A stretch of DNA of 64,000 bases. Source: Liolophura sinensis. Its lineage: Eukaryota; Mollusca; Polyplacophora; Chitonida; Chitonidae. The notes beneath the pieces were generated by a model. The model made no database searches and was not told the origin of the DNA. It saw only the letters and a list, made by a program, of their open reading frames with translations. Each line of letters starts with the position of its first letter. The stretch's first letter is position 1. Below, one piece after another: positions 36,501-47,215 of the stretch. The DNA lies in the NCBI RefSeq assembly GCF_032854445.1, contig NC_088306.1:28803764-28867763 (forward strand). Reading direction: 5' to 3'. A program made the translations under genes and the position numbers.

Positions 36501-36789
36501 CGGGCGGGCGGCTTACTTGCCTTTGGTAAGGCCTTAGTGACGCAGCACTAGATAAAAGACCGCTGGAAATCCGTCCTGCAACAAAGGAGTGCACATGCTT
36601 TCTAAGGACTCCTTCGTTGTCATATGACTGAAAAGTTGTTAAGTACGACGTTAAACCCCAAGCACTGACTCACTCACTCGCTACAGGTGTTTACAATACA
36701 TATTTGATCTTTACTCTCAATTTCAGTTAGAAGAAAACTTAAAGAAAAGCCAAAATAACAAAATAGCCCAGTACCACAAAACTATGACA
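33415..36789 (+). CDS. F-BAR protein of PSTPIP type, partial (four exons)
   Basis: Four exons join in frame into about 131 residues of an F-BAR domain, the crescent-shaped helical dimer that binds and bends membranes and links them to actin. The first exon has DALIKRMRIGKTTCKDLVDY followed by FRERA, matching the F-BAR helix 1-2 region of PSTPIP1/2 (RxxxGRxxCKD). The second has IEKEYGSKLLKLYKS. The third has FIAEIELIASAHYGASQNYF. The fourth has LEENLKKSQNNKIAQYHKTM. Exon phases agree at every junction (2, 2, 0, 0) and donors are GTAAGT-like or GTATAC. Expected parts missing from the window: the first residues (M...F.D.FW), the distal F-BAR helices and any SH3 domain. Introns hold SINE-M copies. 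It could be an active gene whose other exons I missed, or a truncated fragment. CIP4- or FES-type F-BAR proteins are less good alternatives. Confidence 0.75.
33958..34110 (-). mobile_element. SINE-M fragment in F-BAR intron
   Basis: Reverse orientation, diverged; tail and central domain recognisable. Confidence 0.8.
34221..34307 (+). CDS. F-BAR gene, exon b
   Basis: 87 nt, acceptor 'ggtttcag', donor GTAAGT. Symmetric phase-2 exon. Confidence 0.75.
35255..35415 (+). mobile_element. Decayed tRNA-headed SINE
   Basis: 'caagtggttagcatgcttgc' resembles the SINE head, and the segment ends in (aaat)-rich sequence. The body does not match SINE-M well. Confidence 0.4.
35599..35740 (+). CDS. F-BAR gene, exon c
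   Basis: 142 nt, acceptor 'cactccag', donor GTATAC. Ends DTQKDEKKK at a codon boundary. Confidence 0.78.
36103..36232 (-). mobile_element. SINE-M fragment in F-BAR intron
   Basis: Reverse orientation, with 'gattggtgttttacgctgta' and central domain. Confidence 0.85.
36335..36685 (+). mobile_element. SINE-T in F-BAR intron
   Basis: Degraded tRNA-like head, body 'gttgacccgtatcagtataa' and tail ending in (actc)n, 40 bp upstream of exon d. Confidence 0.85.
36727..36789 (+). CDS. F-BAR gene, exon d (last recognised)
   Basis: 63 nt, acceptor 'caatttcag', donor GTAAGT, phase 0 at both ends. The donor implies at least one more exon downstream, which I did not find. Confidence 0.72.
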
Positions 36790-36839
36790 GTAAGTATGAA
36801 GTTGTGTATATTTACATGTATGTGTGCATTTTTTTGTAT

Positions 36840-36989
36840 GTTTATTTATTTATTTATATGGTTTGTGTTTTATGCCGTACTCAAGAATATTTCACTTATA
36901 TGACGCGGACTGGGCAAAACCTGGTGGAAACCCACGTACAGCTGGAGAGGAAGCCAGCATGAGCTGGACTTGAACTCACAGCGACCACA
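36840..36989 (-). mobile_element. SINE-M, internally deleted
   Basis: Tail, partial central domain and part of the head ('gagctggacttgaactcaca') are joined with some body missing. Confidence 0.82.
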
Positions 36990-37259
36990 TTTATTGTGCA
37001 TATATTTTTTTCATTTTTTTTATTTTCAGATAAATCGTGTACATGAAACTTAATGCTTAATTTCATTGTACATGCAGGCCTACTGAATTCCGCATATTCA
37101 CACAATTTCCAGCCCAGTTCAAATATGGGCCAGCCTTTTTGATAAAGTTAACACACAGATATATATGTACACAATTTTCACAAATCTTGATTGAAATTGC
37201 TGTAGCTGTCTGTCGCTGACTGGAGGTGGGCATATATCAAGAGAAATCTATTTATTTGT

Positions 37260-37405
37260 TATTGATTTATTTGATTGGTTTGACTCAGGAATATTTCGGT
37301 TACACGACTGTGACCAGCATTATGGTGGGAGGAAACCGGACAAACCAGGGAGAAACCCACAACCATCCGCAGGTTGCTGGTAGAGTCCTTCCCGTGTAAA
37401 CCCAG
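37260..37405 (-). mobile_element. SINE-M fragment
   Basis: Reverse orientation, with 'cagcattatggtgggaggaa'. Confidence 0.82.
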
Positions 37406-37525
37406 AGAGGAAACCTTTCATGAGCTGACAAGGCTGATCTCAACAGAAATCTTCATTCTTTATCATAATCACATAAAAGGAGATATATGTGTGTAGAAAT
37501 ATCATCTTTCTTCCATATATTTAGA

Positions 37526-37680
37526 GTTCCTCTCCGGCCCTATGTGGGAAGGTCTGGCAGCAACCTGCAGATGGTCGAAGGTTTACCCCGGGCTATGCCC
37601 GGTTTCCTCTCACCATAATGCTGGTCCCCGTCAGTGAAATATTCTTGAGTACAACGTAAAACATAAATCAAATAAATAAA
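37526..37680 (+). mobile_element. SINE-M, 5'-truncated
   Basis: From 'cctctccggccctatgtggg' to the (aaat)n tail. Confidence 0.85.
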
Positions 37681-38084
37681 AAATAAAAATATTTAGTGGA
37701 ATCTTTGTGAGAATTATGTGTAGATGTGTTTCATATTAAAGTTGTATTTGGCATGTACGTGTACCCATATGCATATAGATCTATGTATACATCTGTACAT
37801 CTATCGGCTTTCTTCCTCAATTATTAACTGTGCCACACAACACAATAATGTATTTTCCCATTGAAGAATCCTTAGGGTATGTCCGGGAGAGTTCATAGGG
37901 CTTTAATTGACTTCTGTTTAAACGCCTGTCTTTTTTTTTTTTTATCTGTTTGTGTCTTTATATGCCCATATAAGGCTTGTATTACGTGTATATGTGCACA
38001 ATGACATGTCCATAACTGTGTATAAAGCTTTGTGACATTGCCACTTTCACTTACTTACATATCTACAGCACCTCATGACCTAGG

Positions 38085-38267
38085 GAGCTCATGGTGGCTA
38101 CCTCTCCGGCCGTATGTGGGAAGATCTGTGGGCAACCTGCAGATGGTCGTGGGTTTCCCCAAGGCTCTGCGCGGTTTCCTCCCATAATGCTGGCCGCTGT
38201 CTTATAAGTGAAATATTCTTGAGTACCGCGTTAATCACCTATCAAATAAATCAATAAATAAATCATG
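38085..38267 (+). mobile_element. SINE-M, 5'-truncated
   Basis: From 'gagctcatggtggctacctc' to the (aaat)n tail; starts at a point in the head similar to the copy at 37,526. Confidence 0.85.
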
Positions 38268-38413
38268 ACCTAGGGTTATAAAATTAAATTGTTTACAGTT
38301 TGTCTGTACCACTGAAGCAGAGGGCTGTGGTCGAGTTTGTAATACATGTATGTACTGTAAATCTTCAACCTTTTGGTATGATTGTAAGGTATTTATTCAA
38401 GGTTATTCTGAAG

Positions 38414-38550
38414 GCATGAGCTGGACTTGAACTCACAGCGACCGCATTGGTGAGAGGAAGGCATTATTATTGTATAAATCTATTTATTTGATTGTTGTTT
38501 TATGCAATACTTTATATATAACGAAATCCAGCATTATGGTGGGTGGAAGC
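38414..38550 (-). mobile_element. SINE-M, two broken pieces
   Basis: A head piece (gcatgagctggacttgaact) and a tail piece ('cagcattatggtgggtgg') lie in reverse orientation. Confidence 0.65.
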
Positions 38551-39255
38551 CTAGTAAATGCACATGTGTAAATTCACATTTCCTCTACAAATTACTTGTA
38601 AATTCAGGCCCATTAGGATATGTACACATGACAACCAAATACAGGTCAGCTTCTTCACTTTCACAAGTAATTACTAAATTTTACATACTGTAATTCTTCA
38701 ACCTTTTCGGTTGTTTGCAAGGTGTTTATTCAAGCATATTCTGAAGGCGTTATTCTGTGTGGACTGATGAAATTATACTTTTTGTGAAGCTCTGAAATTG
38801 GTCAGTCCAACACAGTGTAGTTTTGCCTCCAAAATTACAGAGTAAATAAAAACTTAGCAATGCCAAATGATCTCACTGAACAAGCTCAATCTTATTTTCA
38901 TATTTGTCAAGTTGTTGTTGTCTGTGGTCTGAACTATGGTAAAAAGAAAAATTTAAAACACGAAAAGAAAGAGCTTGTCACTGGAATTTTCTGCCTAAAT
39001 GAATCTGTATATACTCTCTGGACTCTCGGTACAACTAAACTCGGGGAAACTCGGGAACAATGCAATGCACAGTACATGACTTGTACACTTGAAACTGTAT
39101 TGGGCTCTTCCTGTGATACAAGTCTGACTTTTGGTGTCTGAAACTGAAACTGCATACATAAGGAAACTACTTTGTTGCTTAGAGAAACGTTTATCTTACT
39201 TGATAGATGTGATGTCTCAATCAAGTACAAGGAAATATAGTATACACTGTTGGAT
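38551..39255. other. No gene recognised
   Basis: A 93-codon plus-strand frame near 38,860-39,141 matches no family I know and has no supporting splice context. Confidence 0.4.
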
Positions 39256-39257
39256 TT

Positions 39258-39400
39258 ATTTATTTACGTGTATTTGATTGGTGTTTTACGCCATGCTCAA
39301 GAATATTTCACTTATACGACGGCGGCCAGCATTATTGTGGGAGCAAACTGTGCAGAGGTCGGGAGAAACCCACAACCAGCCGCAGGTTGCTGCAGACCTT
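39258..39400 (-). mobile_element. SINE-M fragment
   Basis: Reverse orientation, well conserved central domain. Confidence 0.86.
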
Positions 39401-39699
39401 TCTACTTACAGCCTTACAGTGAAACCATATAATTAAGTGCTTATATGCATGCATGAGCACTGTGGGAACTTTATTCAGCTTTCATAGTTGACATAATAAA
39501 GAGCTATGGTTTAATTGCTTGTCTACATGTACTGTTCTTTAGAGTTCAGAATTACTGAATGTTTTTCAGCTTTGATAGAATATTTATTTGATCTACTTAC
39601 CCAAAGTTTTCTTTTTTTTTTCTAAAATATAAAGCCATTATTTTTAGATTACCTCCAAATGTATTGTCTGCATCTGGTTATCCCGTCCATGTAAAACCT

Positions 39700-40035
39700 T
39701 TTCCGTCTTAGCTCTGATTTGTGGGGTATCCATATATGTATATATTTCAGTTTCATGTATAACTTTTTCCGTCTTAGCTCTGAGTTGTGGGACATACATA
39801 CATGTATATATTACAGTTTCATGCATAACTTTTTCCGTCTTAGCTCTGAGTTGTGGGACATACATACATGTATATATTACAGTTTCATGCATAACTTTTT
39901 CCGTCTTAGCTCTGAGTTGTGGGATATCCATATATGTATATATTTCAGTTTCATGTATAACTTTTTCCGTCTTAGCTCTGGGTTGTGGGACATACATACA
40001 TGTATATATTACAGTTTCATGTATAACTTTTTCCG
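39700..40035 (+). repeat. 66-bp minisatellite, about five units
   Basis: Units share 'ctttttccgtcttagctctg' with a 66-bp period. The 22-codon unit is open in several frames. It abuts the 78-bp family, with which it shares the 'ttttc(c/t)gtcttag' and 'gttgtggg' parts. Confidence 0.9.
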
Positions 40036-41050
40036 TCTTAGTTGTGGGACATGTATATATTTCGTTAGTAGCATGTTCCTGTGGTCTATATAAAACCTTT
40101 CCTGTCTTAGTATCGGGTTGTGGGGCATCCATATTTATTTCATTTTTAACATATTCCTGTGGTCCATATATAACCTTTTCTGTCTTATTGTGGGGTTGTG
40201 GGGCATCCAATTTTATTTCACATTTAACATGTTCCTGTGGTGCATATAAAACCTTTTCTGTCTTAGTGCAGGTTTGTGGGGCATCCACATTTAATTCATA
40301 TTTAACAATCCCTGTGGTCCGTATAAAAACTTTTCTGTCTTGGTACTGAGTTGTAGGGCATCTATATTTATTTCATATTTAACATATTCCTGTGGTCCGT
40401 ATAAAAACCCTTTTCTGTCTTAGTACTGGGTTGTGGGGCATCCATATTTATTTAATTTTAAACATATTCCTGTGGTCTATATAAAACATTTTCTACCTTA
40501 GTATCGGTTGTGGGGCATCCATATTTATTTCATATTTAACAATGCCTGTGGTCCATATAAAACCTTTTCTGTCTTAGTACTGGGTTGTGGGGCATCCATA
40601 TTTATTTCACATTTAACATATTCCTGTGGTGCATATAAAACCTTTTCTGTCTTAGTACTGGGTTGTGGGACATCCATATTTATTTCATATTTAACATATT
40701 CTTGTTGTGCATATAAAACCTTTTCTGTCTTAGTACTGGGTTGTGGGGCATCCATATTTATTTCATATTTAACATATTCTTGTGGTGCATATAAAACCTT
40801 TTCTGTCTTAGTACTGGGTTGTGGGGCATCCATATTTATTTCATACTTAACATATTCTTGTGGTCCATATAAAACCTTTTCTGTCTTAGTGCAGGTTTGT
40901 GGGGCATCCATATTTATTTCATACTTAAAATATTCTTGTGGTGCATATAAAACCTGGGGCATCCATACATACTTAATTTTTAACGTATCCCTGTGGTCCA
41001 TATATAGTCTTTACCTTTGGGCTGTAGGGCGTCCATTTATATTTCATCTT
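40036..41050 (-). repeat. 78-bp minisatellite, about eleven units, open on minus strand
   Basis: Unit core: aaaaccttttctgtcttagt with 'gttgtggggcatccatattt'. On the minus strand a 26-residue unit reads MDAPQPSTKTEKVLYAPQEY then VKYEIN, hydrophilic and Lys/Glu/Pro-rich. The long frames are 40,525-41,001 and 39,644-40,288, with disruption between them. Unit differences include both silent (CAA/CAG for Gln) and amino-acid-changing sites. Most likely non-coding, but a repetitive secreted or shell-type protein exon cannot be excluded. Confidence 0.88.
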
Positions 41051-41059
41051 TAACTTCTA

Positions 41060-41858
41060 TATGAAACCTTTCATATCCTAGAACTGTTCTGGAATGGTTT
41101 AAATGTGATTACTTTGATGAGCAAAAGGTAGGGTGCTTTCTTTTTTGATATCGCTTCAAACCTACTTGAAACTTCAGCTTTTAGATTCAGGCTGGGCAAT
41201 ATCCGTATGTACAAGAAGTACACACCTTGTATCACGAAAAAAATATCATGGCATCTGTGAAGAGGTGCTATATACTGCTGTTCATAGTTAACATTACAGT
41301 TGATTGATTGATTGATTTTAAACAACAATGTAAAGAATATTGCGGCTACATTACAAATGAAGTGAAACGCTCCTTAAGTATAATATTAATGTTTTTATGT
41401 CTTGTACACACTGGAGCATTTGAGACACCTACAGTGTGGAAAAAGGTAGCCACACAATCCGGTGTCACAGGTATCCATTACGGTGCTGTAAGAACTGTAC
41501 AAAAATCCTGATGCAATGCTGCAATCTGTTAAACAGGAGATAATTTTGAAATGCGGCGCCATTGTCATTCGTCAGGAGTGAGTGGAACCAGCGGAAGTAG
41601 GCCTGAATCGCTGTTTTATATAAATAGGGTGTAGATACGATGTGTATACAGGTGATGGGAATTTCATTCGTACATGACCCTGTGGGGCATTGGGATCAGT
41701 TTACACGTAACTACCCGGATGTCCAGTACTTCACATTTCATAACTTCTTGTGGTTTATATATGTATATATACATATATCCCTCGGAAGTAACGTCTAGTT
41801 TTGTTGCCACTTAAGAAGGTTTAAACTCAAAACCCCATAAAACAGGCATGTCTGTATT

Positions 41859-41860
<2 letters not shown>
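41060..41860. other. No gene recognised
   Basis: Contains (gatt)n near 41,300-41,316 beside 'gtaaagaatattgcggctac', probably a degraded LINE tail. Otherwise unassigned. Confidence 0.4.
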
Positions 41861-41943
<83 letters not shown>

Positions 41944-41950
41944 TATATTG
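41861..41950. repeat. (ta)n microsatellite
   Basis: About 90 bp of nearly uninterrupted ta dinucleotide. Confidence 0.95.
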
Positions 41951-43112
41951 CATTTATCTTGGATATTTCAGCAGTAAAAATGCATTGTAGAGAGAAAATG
42001 ACTCCGACTACATTCACTTGAGAAGAGCCATGTTGCCTCAGTGGCAGTGTATGTAAGTACACGAAGCATGCTGCCCACTGACACTGTCACAGTTTTCACA
42101 GACAATGTCAATTCACCAACAAGGATAGCCGAAAGAACCTCTTCTAGAGTATAGATTTTAGCACTGTTAGCCTATCAGTACAAATGAATACAAATAGCAA
42201 AACAAAAATAGATTTTTTGGGTTAAAAATCAATAATCAACAGTTTAAAAACTACATGTTGGTTTCCGTGAGGTCATGACACTAATTTCAAACAGAAAAAA
42301 GGGGGTAAAGTTTGATGTATGAATGGGGTCTTAAAAAATGAGTTCTTAACTTCAACTTAAGAAGCAAAAGAAAATGAAAACATGATGTCATAAAGTGAAT
42401 TTTTTGCAATTTGAACCCATTTGAAGGTCACATCATCAGAATTCAATATAAAAATCCATTTCATACCATATTTGAAATATCCTACATGTATGTAATAATG
42501 GGGAACTTGTAAACAGCAATTCCTGTCTGTATCAAGAGGGTCCAAAGCTGTGAACTCATTTGTTTATTACGTCACAATTATCGGTGTAGGTGTGCCCATA
42601 AAACATATATGAAGTACACGCGCACTGCAACGTCACAGAAGAAAGTCTTCGGATTTCAAGTCATAAGGAAATGTCAATGACCTAATAAACACCTAACAGG
42701 AATACCACAGTAGTAAGGTAACCTGCACAATGTCAAATCAGGAAACCAAAACAAAAAAACAAAAAACTTGCACTTGTTGCACCAACAAGGAAATGCTTGC
42801 ACGCATTAAAGAGGATTAATTACTATCAAGCTATATTAAAATTGTTTTTTATATGTTATATTACAGCACGCATGTGTAACCTGAAGATAAACCCTGAAAT
42901 AATTTTGAGGTTGATGGATGACAAGATTGTCAAATTTGCCAGCCGTTCACATCATTAAGAATTTACAACAAACACAATTCAAAGTAAAGCCAACCTATAA
43001 ATGAAATATTGCTGAGTATGGCATTAAGCAACTAAGAAATGAAATCAAGGTATGTCCAGTCTTGGGTTTGTTGTTATACTATTGCGGTCATCCGTGCGTT
43101 TTCGTACATGTA
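41951..43112. other. No gene recognised; LINE/SINE tail relic near 42,995-43,035
   Basis: 'tgaaatattgctgagtatgg' followed by 'cattaagc' resembles the family of 3' tails discussed for the SINEs and the LINE. Otherwise unassigned AT-rich DNA. Confidence 0.4.
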
Positions 43113-43122
43113 TAAGTGAAAT

Positions 43123-43389
43123 AGGAGACCTCCGTTGTTCAGTTGGTTAGCGCACCAGCGCAGCGTAATGACCCAGAAGTCTCTCACCAATGCGGTTGCT
43201 GTGAGTTCAACTCCAGCTCATGCCGGCTTCCTCTCTGGCCGTACGTGGGAAGGTCTAGCATCAACCTACGCATGGCCGTGAGTTTTCTTCGGGCTCTGCC
43301 CGGTTTCCTCCCACCATAACGCTGGCCGCCGTCGTTTTAGTGAAATATTCTTGAGTACGACGTAAAACACCAATCGAATAAATACATAA
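43123..43389 (+). mobile_element. SINE-M, full length, inserted into an older SINE tail
   Basis: Complete head, body and tail, flanked by aagtgaaat at 43,114-43,122 and 43,390-43,398. The sequence after it (43,391-43,440: gtgaaatgtttttgtgtacg then an (aaat)n tail) is itself an SINE-M-like 3' end, so the younger copy split an older one. Confidence 0.85.
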
Positions 43390-43440
43390 AAGTGAAATGT
43401 TTTTGTGTACGGCATAAAATACCATTCAAATAAATAAATC

Positions 43441-44275
43441 TTTACACTACCTTTGAATTTATGTATTCAGGTATATATACTTTCATGTTTAATTACTGTG
43501 CATTATGACATCACGGTAATGTAATTGTTAAACATTTAAATACCCAGTTAATGTATAAAATTATTATAAATTAAAGACAAAAATTGATTGAAATGTCAGG
43601 GTTAACAAGACGTAATACATTACAATTCTTGTCTGTGTTCACAGGATTTATTGTTACCAGGTCTTGGCATGAACGTGGAATTCGTCAGAGTTAGTCACAC
43701 TGATTGCAACGGCCTTAGCCTTATTATTTTGGTCACAAATAGTCAGAAGACCGACAGTATATGTTACTGCAGTTAAGCCGTACTTGTTATTGTAGCTCAT
43801 GAAAAACTGGCTAAACTTGTGGGCTAATTTTCATTTTTTGCCAATACAAAATGGTAGTGGCGTTTAAAATTTTGGAATCCACGCTGAAAAAGTAGAACTG
43901 AGTCTGAATTTTGTTTCATAATTTTCTGAGCATTTCTCCAGTCTGAACAATATAATGCGTGTTTGTCCAATTTTTAATGCAGCCTTGTACTGCATGTACC
44001 AGTTTTACGTGTGTTTGAATTTGTTCAGCTGTTGTACACTCGCGCAGATGTTTCGGGTTTGGTGTACCTTCAATATGAATTGAACTTTCTTCTGTTCATT
44101 TTGATTTGGTTTGCTGATGCCTTTTGTGTTGTTTGCGTTCTGTCCATTTTATCACTGTCAGATAAGTTAAGTCTTTTGTGCTGTTGTGTAGCATCTCCTT
44201 GGTGATATCTGTCATTAGTTAACTATTCTGTGCATAAATTTTCCAGGTATTGAGATCGATAGAAAATATCTCACA
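43441..44275. other. No gene recognised
   Basis: T-rich on the plus strand, giving a hydrophobic chance frame at 44,011-44,205. Nothing assignable. Confidence 0.4.
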
Positions 44276-44904
44276 TTAGATTTTCCATTTACAATCTAAA
44301 TGTGCATGGTATGTGGGTCCTGTTGCAAAATTGATAGTAACTGGTCGTGGTTTGTTGTATTTCTTAAAGTATCTGTAACAAGCAGTACACGTAGGATTAT
44401 CATCATTATTACTGTACCATTGTTGGCTTTGGTTAGTATTACACTTTGTACAGACATTTTCATTGACTAAATTATGGTCACAACCAGAACAGTGTAATAA
44501 CTCTTATTCTCGTTAAGAGAGGTGAGAAGTAAGCCACAATCAGCTCTACATCGTTGTGACTATCCAGAACACTGGACATATAAACTTACCACAGCTATGT
44601 TTTCGTTTGGCTTATGTGAGTTTGGTTTATACATATAACTTTCATCCTATCGATGTGATTGTCCCCATTTGGGATTGTTTGTGACCGATGATTTAACTAT
44701 TATATTATTACCTTGATAGTTACGCGTTACACTGTTATGTATTTTGTAACGTTTCCGGACATCAAACTTAACAAAATAATGTTTCATGTCTTGTCGTACT
44801 TTGATTTTACCAATTTCTTCCCATTCAAGTAATGTAGTCTGTTTGCTGGTTGTGTTGTTTTCATTTCCACTTATACCTTGTCGCATTCCGTGGTAGAGGT
44901 ACAT
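44276..44904 (-). pseudogene. GATA-like zinc-finger fragment, frameshifted
   Basis: On the minus strand a frame reads HCSGCDHNLVNENVCTKC, then QQWYSNNDDNPTCTACYRYF and KKYNKPRP (44,452-44,342 for the finger). The spacing is C-x2-C-x17-C-x2-C with Trp and the trailing Arg-Pro as in GATA fingers, although 'GLY' of the usual CNACGLY is RYF. Upstream on the same strand an 85-codon frame (44,904-44,647; RQDMKHYFVKFDVRKRYKIH) is in another frame, separated by stops. It may be the N-terminal part of the same lost protein. Whether this was a host regulator or a transposon-borne protein is unknown. Confidence 0.5.
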
Positions 44905-46481
44905 GTATACTTTGTGTTAGAGGTGTTTTCAGTTTTATCACTCTAGTTTGCAATATTTTACGCATTCAGCCTTTCAAGATTGTACTCAATTTGAGCAGTT
45001 TGTAAGTAATTACTTATGATTGCTTTTGCACTAATTCTAGTTCGATGTTGTTACATTTAGTCTTCTTATTTTGGTCTTATCGGTGCCCTTAGGCAAGATA
45101 CTTAAGCAAAATATGATTTCCCTATATTTGAAAGTCAATCTTGGTACATTCATTAAATATGCATAGGATAGATGGTACTGCTTATATTTTCGAGCTGTTG
45201 TTGTTGGCCTACACCTAGTATTAGATATACTTGTGTTTTAACTTTGTGACTCTCTGTAACTGTGCTGGGCTTTGTTGTCTTTCAATGTTTTCTACCATGT
45301 AGTAGTCCTGGTTGCCAAAGAATCCATTTTTTTAGGAAGTACTACCTTAGCTGGTAGCCATTTTGGCCTGCCAACATTCTGTTGTAGGGCTCACCTTAAC
45401 CAGGTCCGTAGACATCGGTCTAAGGGTGACTTATGTATACTAAAACGCGGGGACCGCTGGCCACCCTTAGCCCGAGAGTTAGTTGGACCCGATTCGGGTA
45501 TAATGCTTACAAAGAGCTACTCTCTCGTTCAATTCCGATGCATGTGCGTTAGACTTGTTCTGAATAAACATATAGCACGGCAATGCTGAAAGCTAAAATA
45601 TTTACGCACATTTTGCCACAATCGCTACTTGCCGTTACATAGCATTCTCCGGTAAATTTTAGCCGAAGTCGAAAATAGGCTCGTATTACCCAGATCGCCG
45701 TGGGCCGCTATGTTTTTAAAACTGGGTCAGCGAGGAGCACATGCGCAGCAGCGGTTAGCCTTTCCGTGAATTTGGAATGGAACGGTTTCCGAAGACACCC
45801 CCTCTCCCCTCTTTTCTTTTTTTTACTGCAGACTTAATTTGGCATTTCGCACAAATTGTGGGGTGGGTGATTCCTAGGACAATTGCAAAGTCGTGCCTCC
45901 GCATTAACATGGCTTTCTGTCTGTCATAACTGACAGCCAACTGATCAAAACATAGGGTGCATTGGATTCGTGCCCCTGGGTTAGGGTTCGATAGGTCATG
46001 GCGCAGGCGTAGGATCAAAATGAACCTAACAGCTGGAGTAGGTGTAAGTATGGCCGACTGGATGCGGTTTCAAAAACTAGGATTTGCAGAAGATCTTATT
46101 ATGAAGGCAGCAAACCTTGACTGGCTAGATATTTTTACACAGTTAATAAGGTTACGAAATAACACAAGCTTCCGGCTCAAAATCAAAAGGAAATGAACGC
46201 TCTTAATCACTAAACATAAATAACTTTTCGAATAAAAACATGAAGCTATGCATCTGGATACCCCTCTGCAAGACCTTTCTTAAGGGCTAACGATATACTA
46301 ATAATATTCGGATATAACAACAAGTTTTAACAGAGGGTAGTGTTAAAAAGGAAAATAAGATAAGATAAAATAAGATAATTACGTAATAAGTTGATGGTGC
46401 TCATTTTTATAGCAATCTGGAACACCAGTTTATGGAGAAATTACTCATCAGTATACGATATATATCAGTAAACATATTTAA
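44905..46481. other. No gene recognised; LTR- or promoter-like stretch near 45,190-45,600
   Basis: Around 45,510 there is 'gggtataatgc', and about 60 bp on 'tctgaataaacata', a layout like promoter plus polyadenylation signal in an LTR, but I find no partner copy. A frame at 45,957-46,196 (LGFAEDLIMKAANLDWLDIF) is unassigned. Confidence 0.3.
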
Positions 46482-46758
46482 AAGAGGAAGTGGTAACTTC
46501 CTCGCTTGGCGTTCAGCATAAATGGGATAGTCCAACGACTGGTTGACTCGTATCAGTATAATGGTTCAGGCGGGGCAGTTCACTTGTCTTCGGTAAGGCT
46601 TCTCAGTGAAGCAGGACTAGATAAAAGAGCGGTGGAAATCCGTCCTGCAACAAGGAGGCACATCACATACACTCTGAGGATCCCTTCACCGTCATACGAC
46701 CGAAAAATTGTTAAGTTCACCGTTAAACCCCAAGAACTCACTCACTCACTCTTTCTGT
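46482..46758 (+). mobile_element. SINE-T, 5'-truncated
   Basis: Starts within the body (aaagaggaagtggtaacttc) and ends in (actc)n; the tRNA-like head is missing. Confidence 0.87.
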
Positions 46759-46920
46759 CTCTTTTCGTACCCTTCCAGCCACTCAAATGATATCCTATTT
46801 GGAGAAGCCCGTGATGCCCTGCTACGTTTAAATTTCCCGGAAGAAACTTGGCCGCCATCACTAGTAGTATTTGTTTAGTCATTTACATTTAAGCTAGAAA
46901 AAAATTACTTTTGATCGTGT

Positions 46921-47215
46921 TACATTTCCTCAAATTCATCATAAAAGCAACATGTTTTTCTTTCATTACCTGATATTTCATTATGGTCCTTAACAGCTTT
47001 GTAATCCCCTTTGATTGCCTTGAACTTATTGATACACTGGTTGTACTCAGCCCTCAGCACTAATTCAGCTTATCGTCTCATAACTCTCCCCTCAAAGGGT
47101 CCTATGATTAGTCACATCGTTAAACTCACTGTCCACCTCTCTTTTAATCTGGAATAAAGCTCTAGCTTCATCTGCCTTCCATGTTTTACAAGTCGGGGAG
47201 TAGGAACTGTAGTCA
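46921..47215 (-). pseudogene. Myb/SANT-like (trihelix-type) DNA-binding domain, decayed
   Basis: Minus strand: TWKADEARALFQIKREVDSE then FNDVTNHRTL, followed by a stop where Trp is expected (tgg to tga). After a frameshift it continues LRAEYNQCINKFKAIKGDYK and AVKDHNEISGNERKTCCFYD. This is the pattern of Myb/SANT-like domains (W..dEa..L, later KfkxLkxxYkxvkD..xxSGn). A Pro/Thr/Ser-rich stretch (TPSSSTSAPITGAPLTTVPT) precedes it. Such domains occur in host factors and in PIF/Harbinger transposon accessory proteins; I cannot tell which. Confidence 0.6.

Noticed and set aside
39644-41053. Plus-strand Cys/Phe-rich frames of up to 181 codons
   Set aside because: They are tandem-repeat frames with no start context, splice sites or flanking conservation. 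The minus-strand frame is the better coding candidate and is itself doubtful.
44011-44205. 64-codon hydrophobic frame
   Set aside because: T-rich chance frame with no motif or splice context.
46780-46875. Possible first exon on the minus strand (atggcggccaagtttcttcc) or last exon on the plus strand
   Set aside because: Suggestive start and acceptor contexts, but no homologous protein, no partner exon and very short frames.
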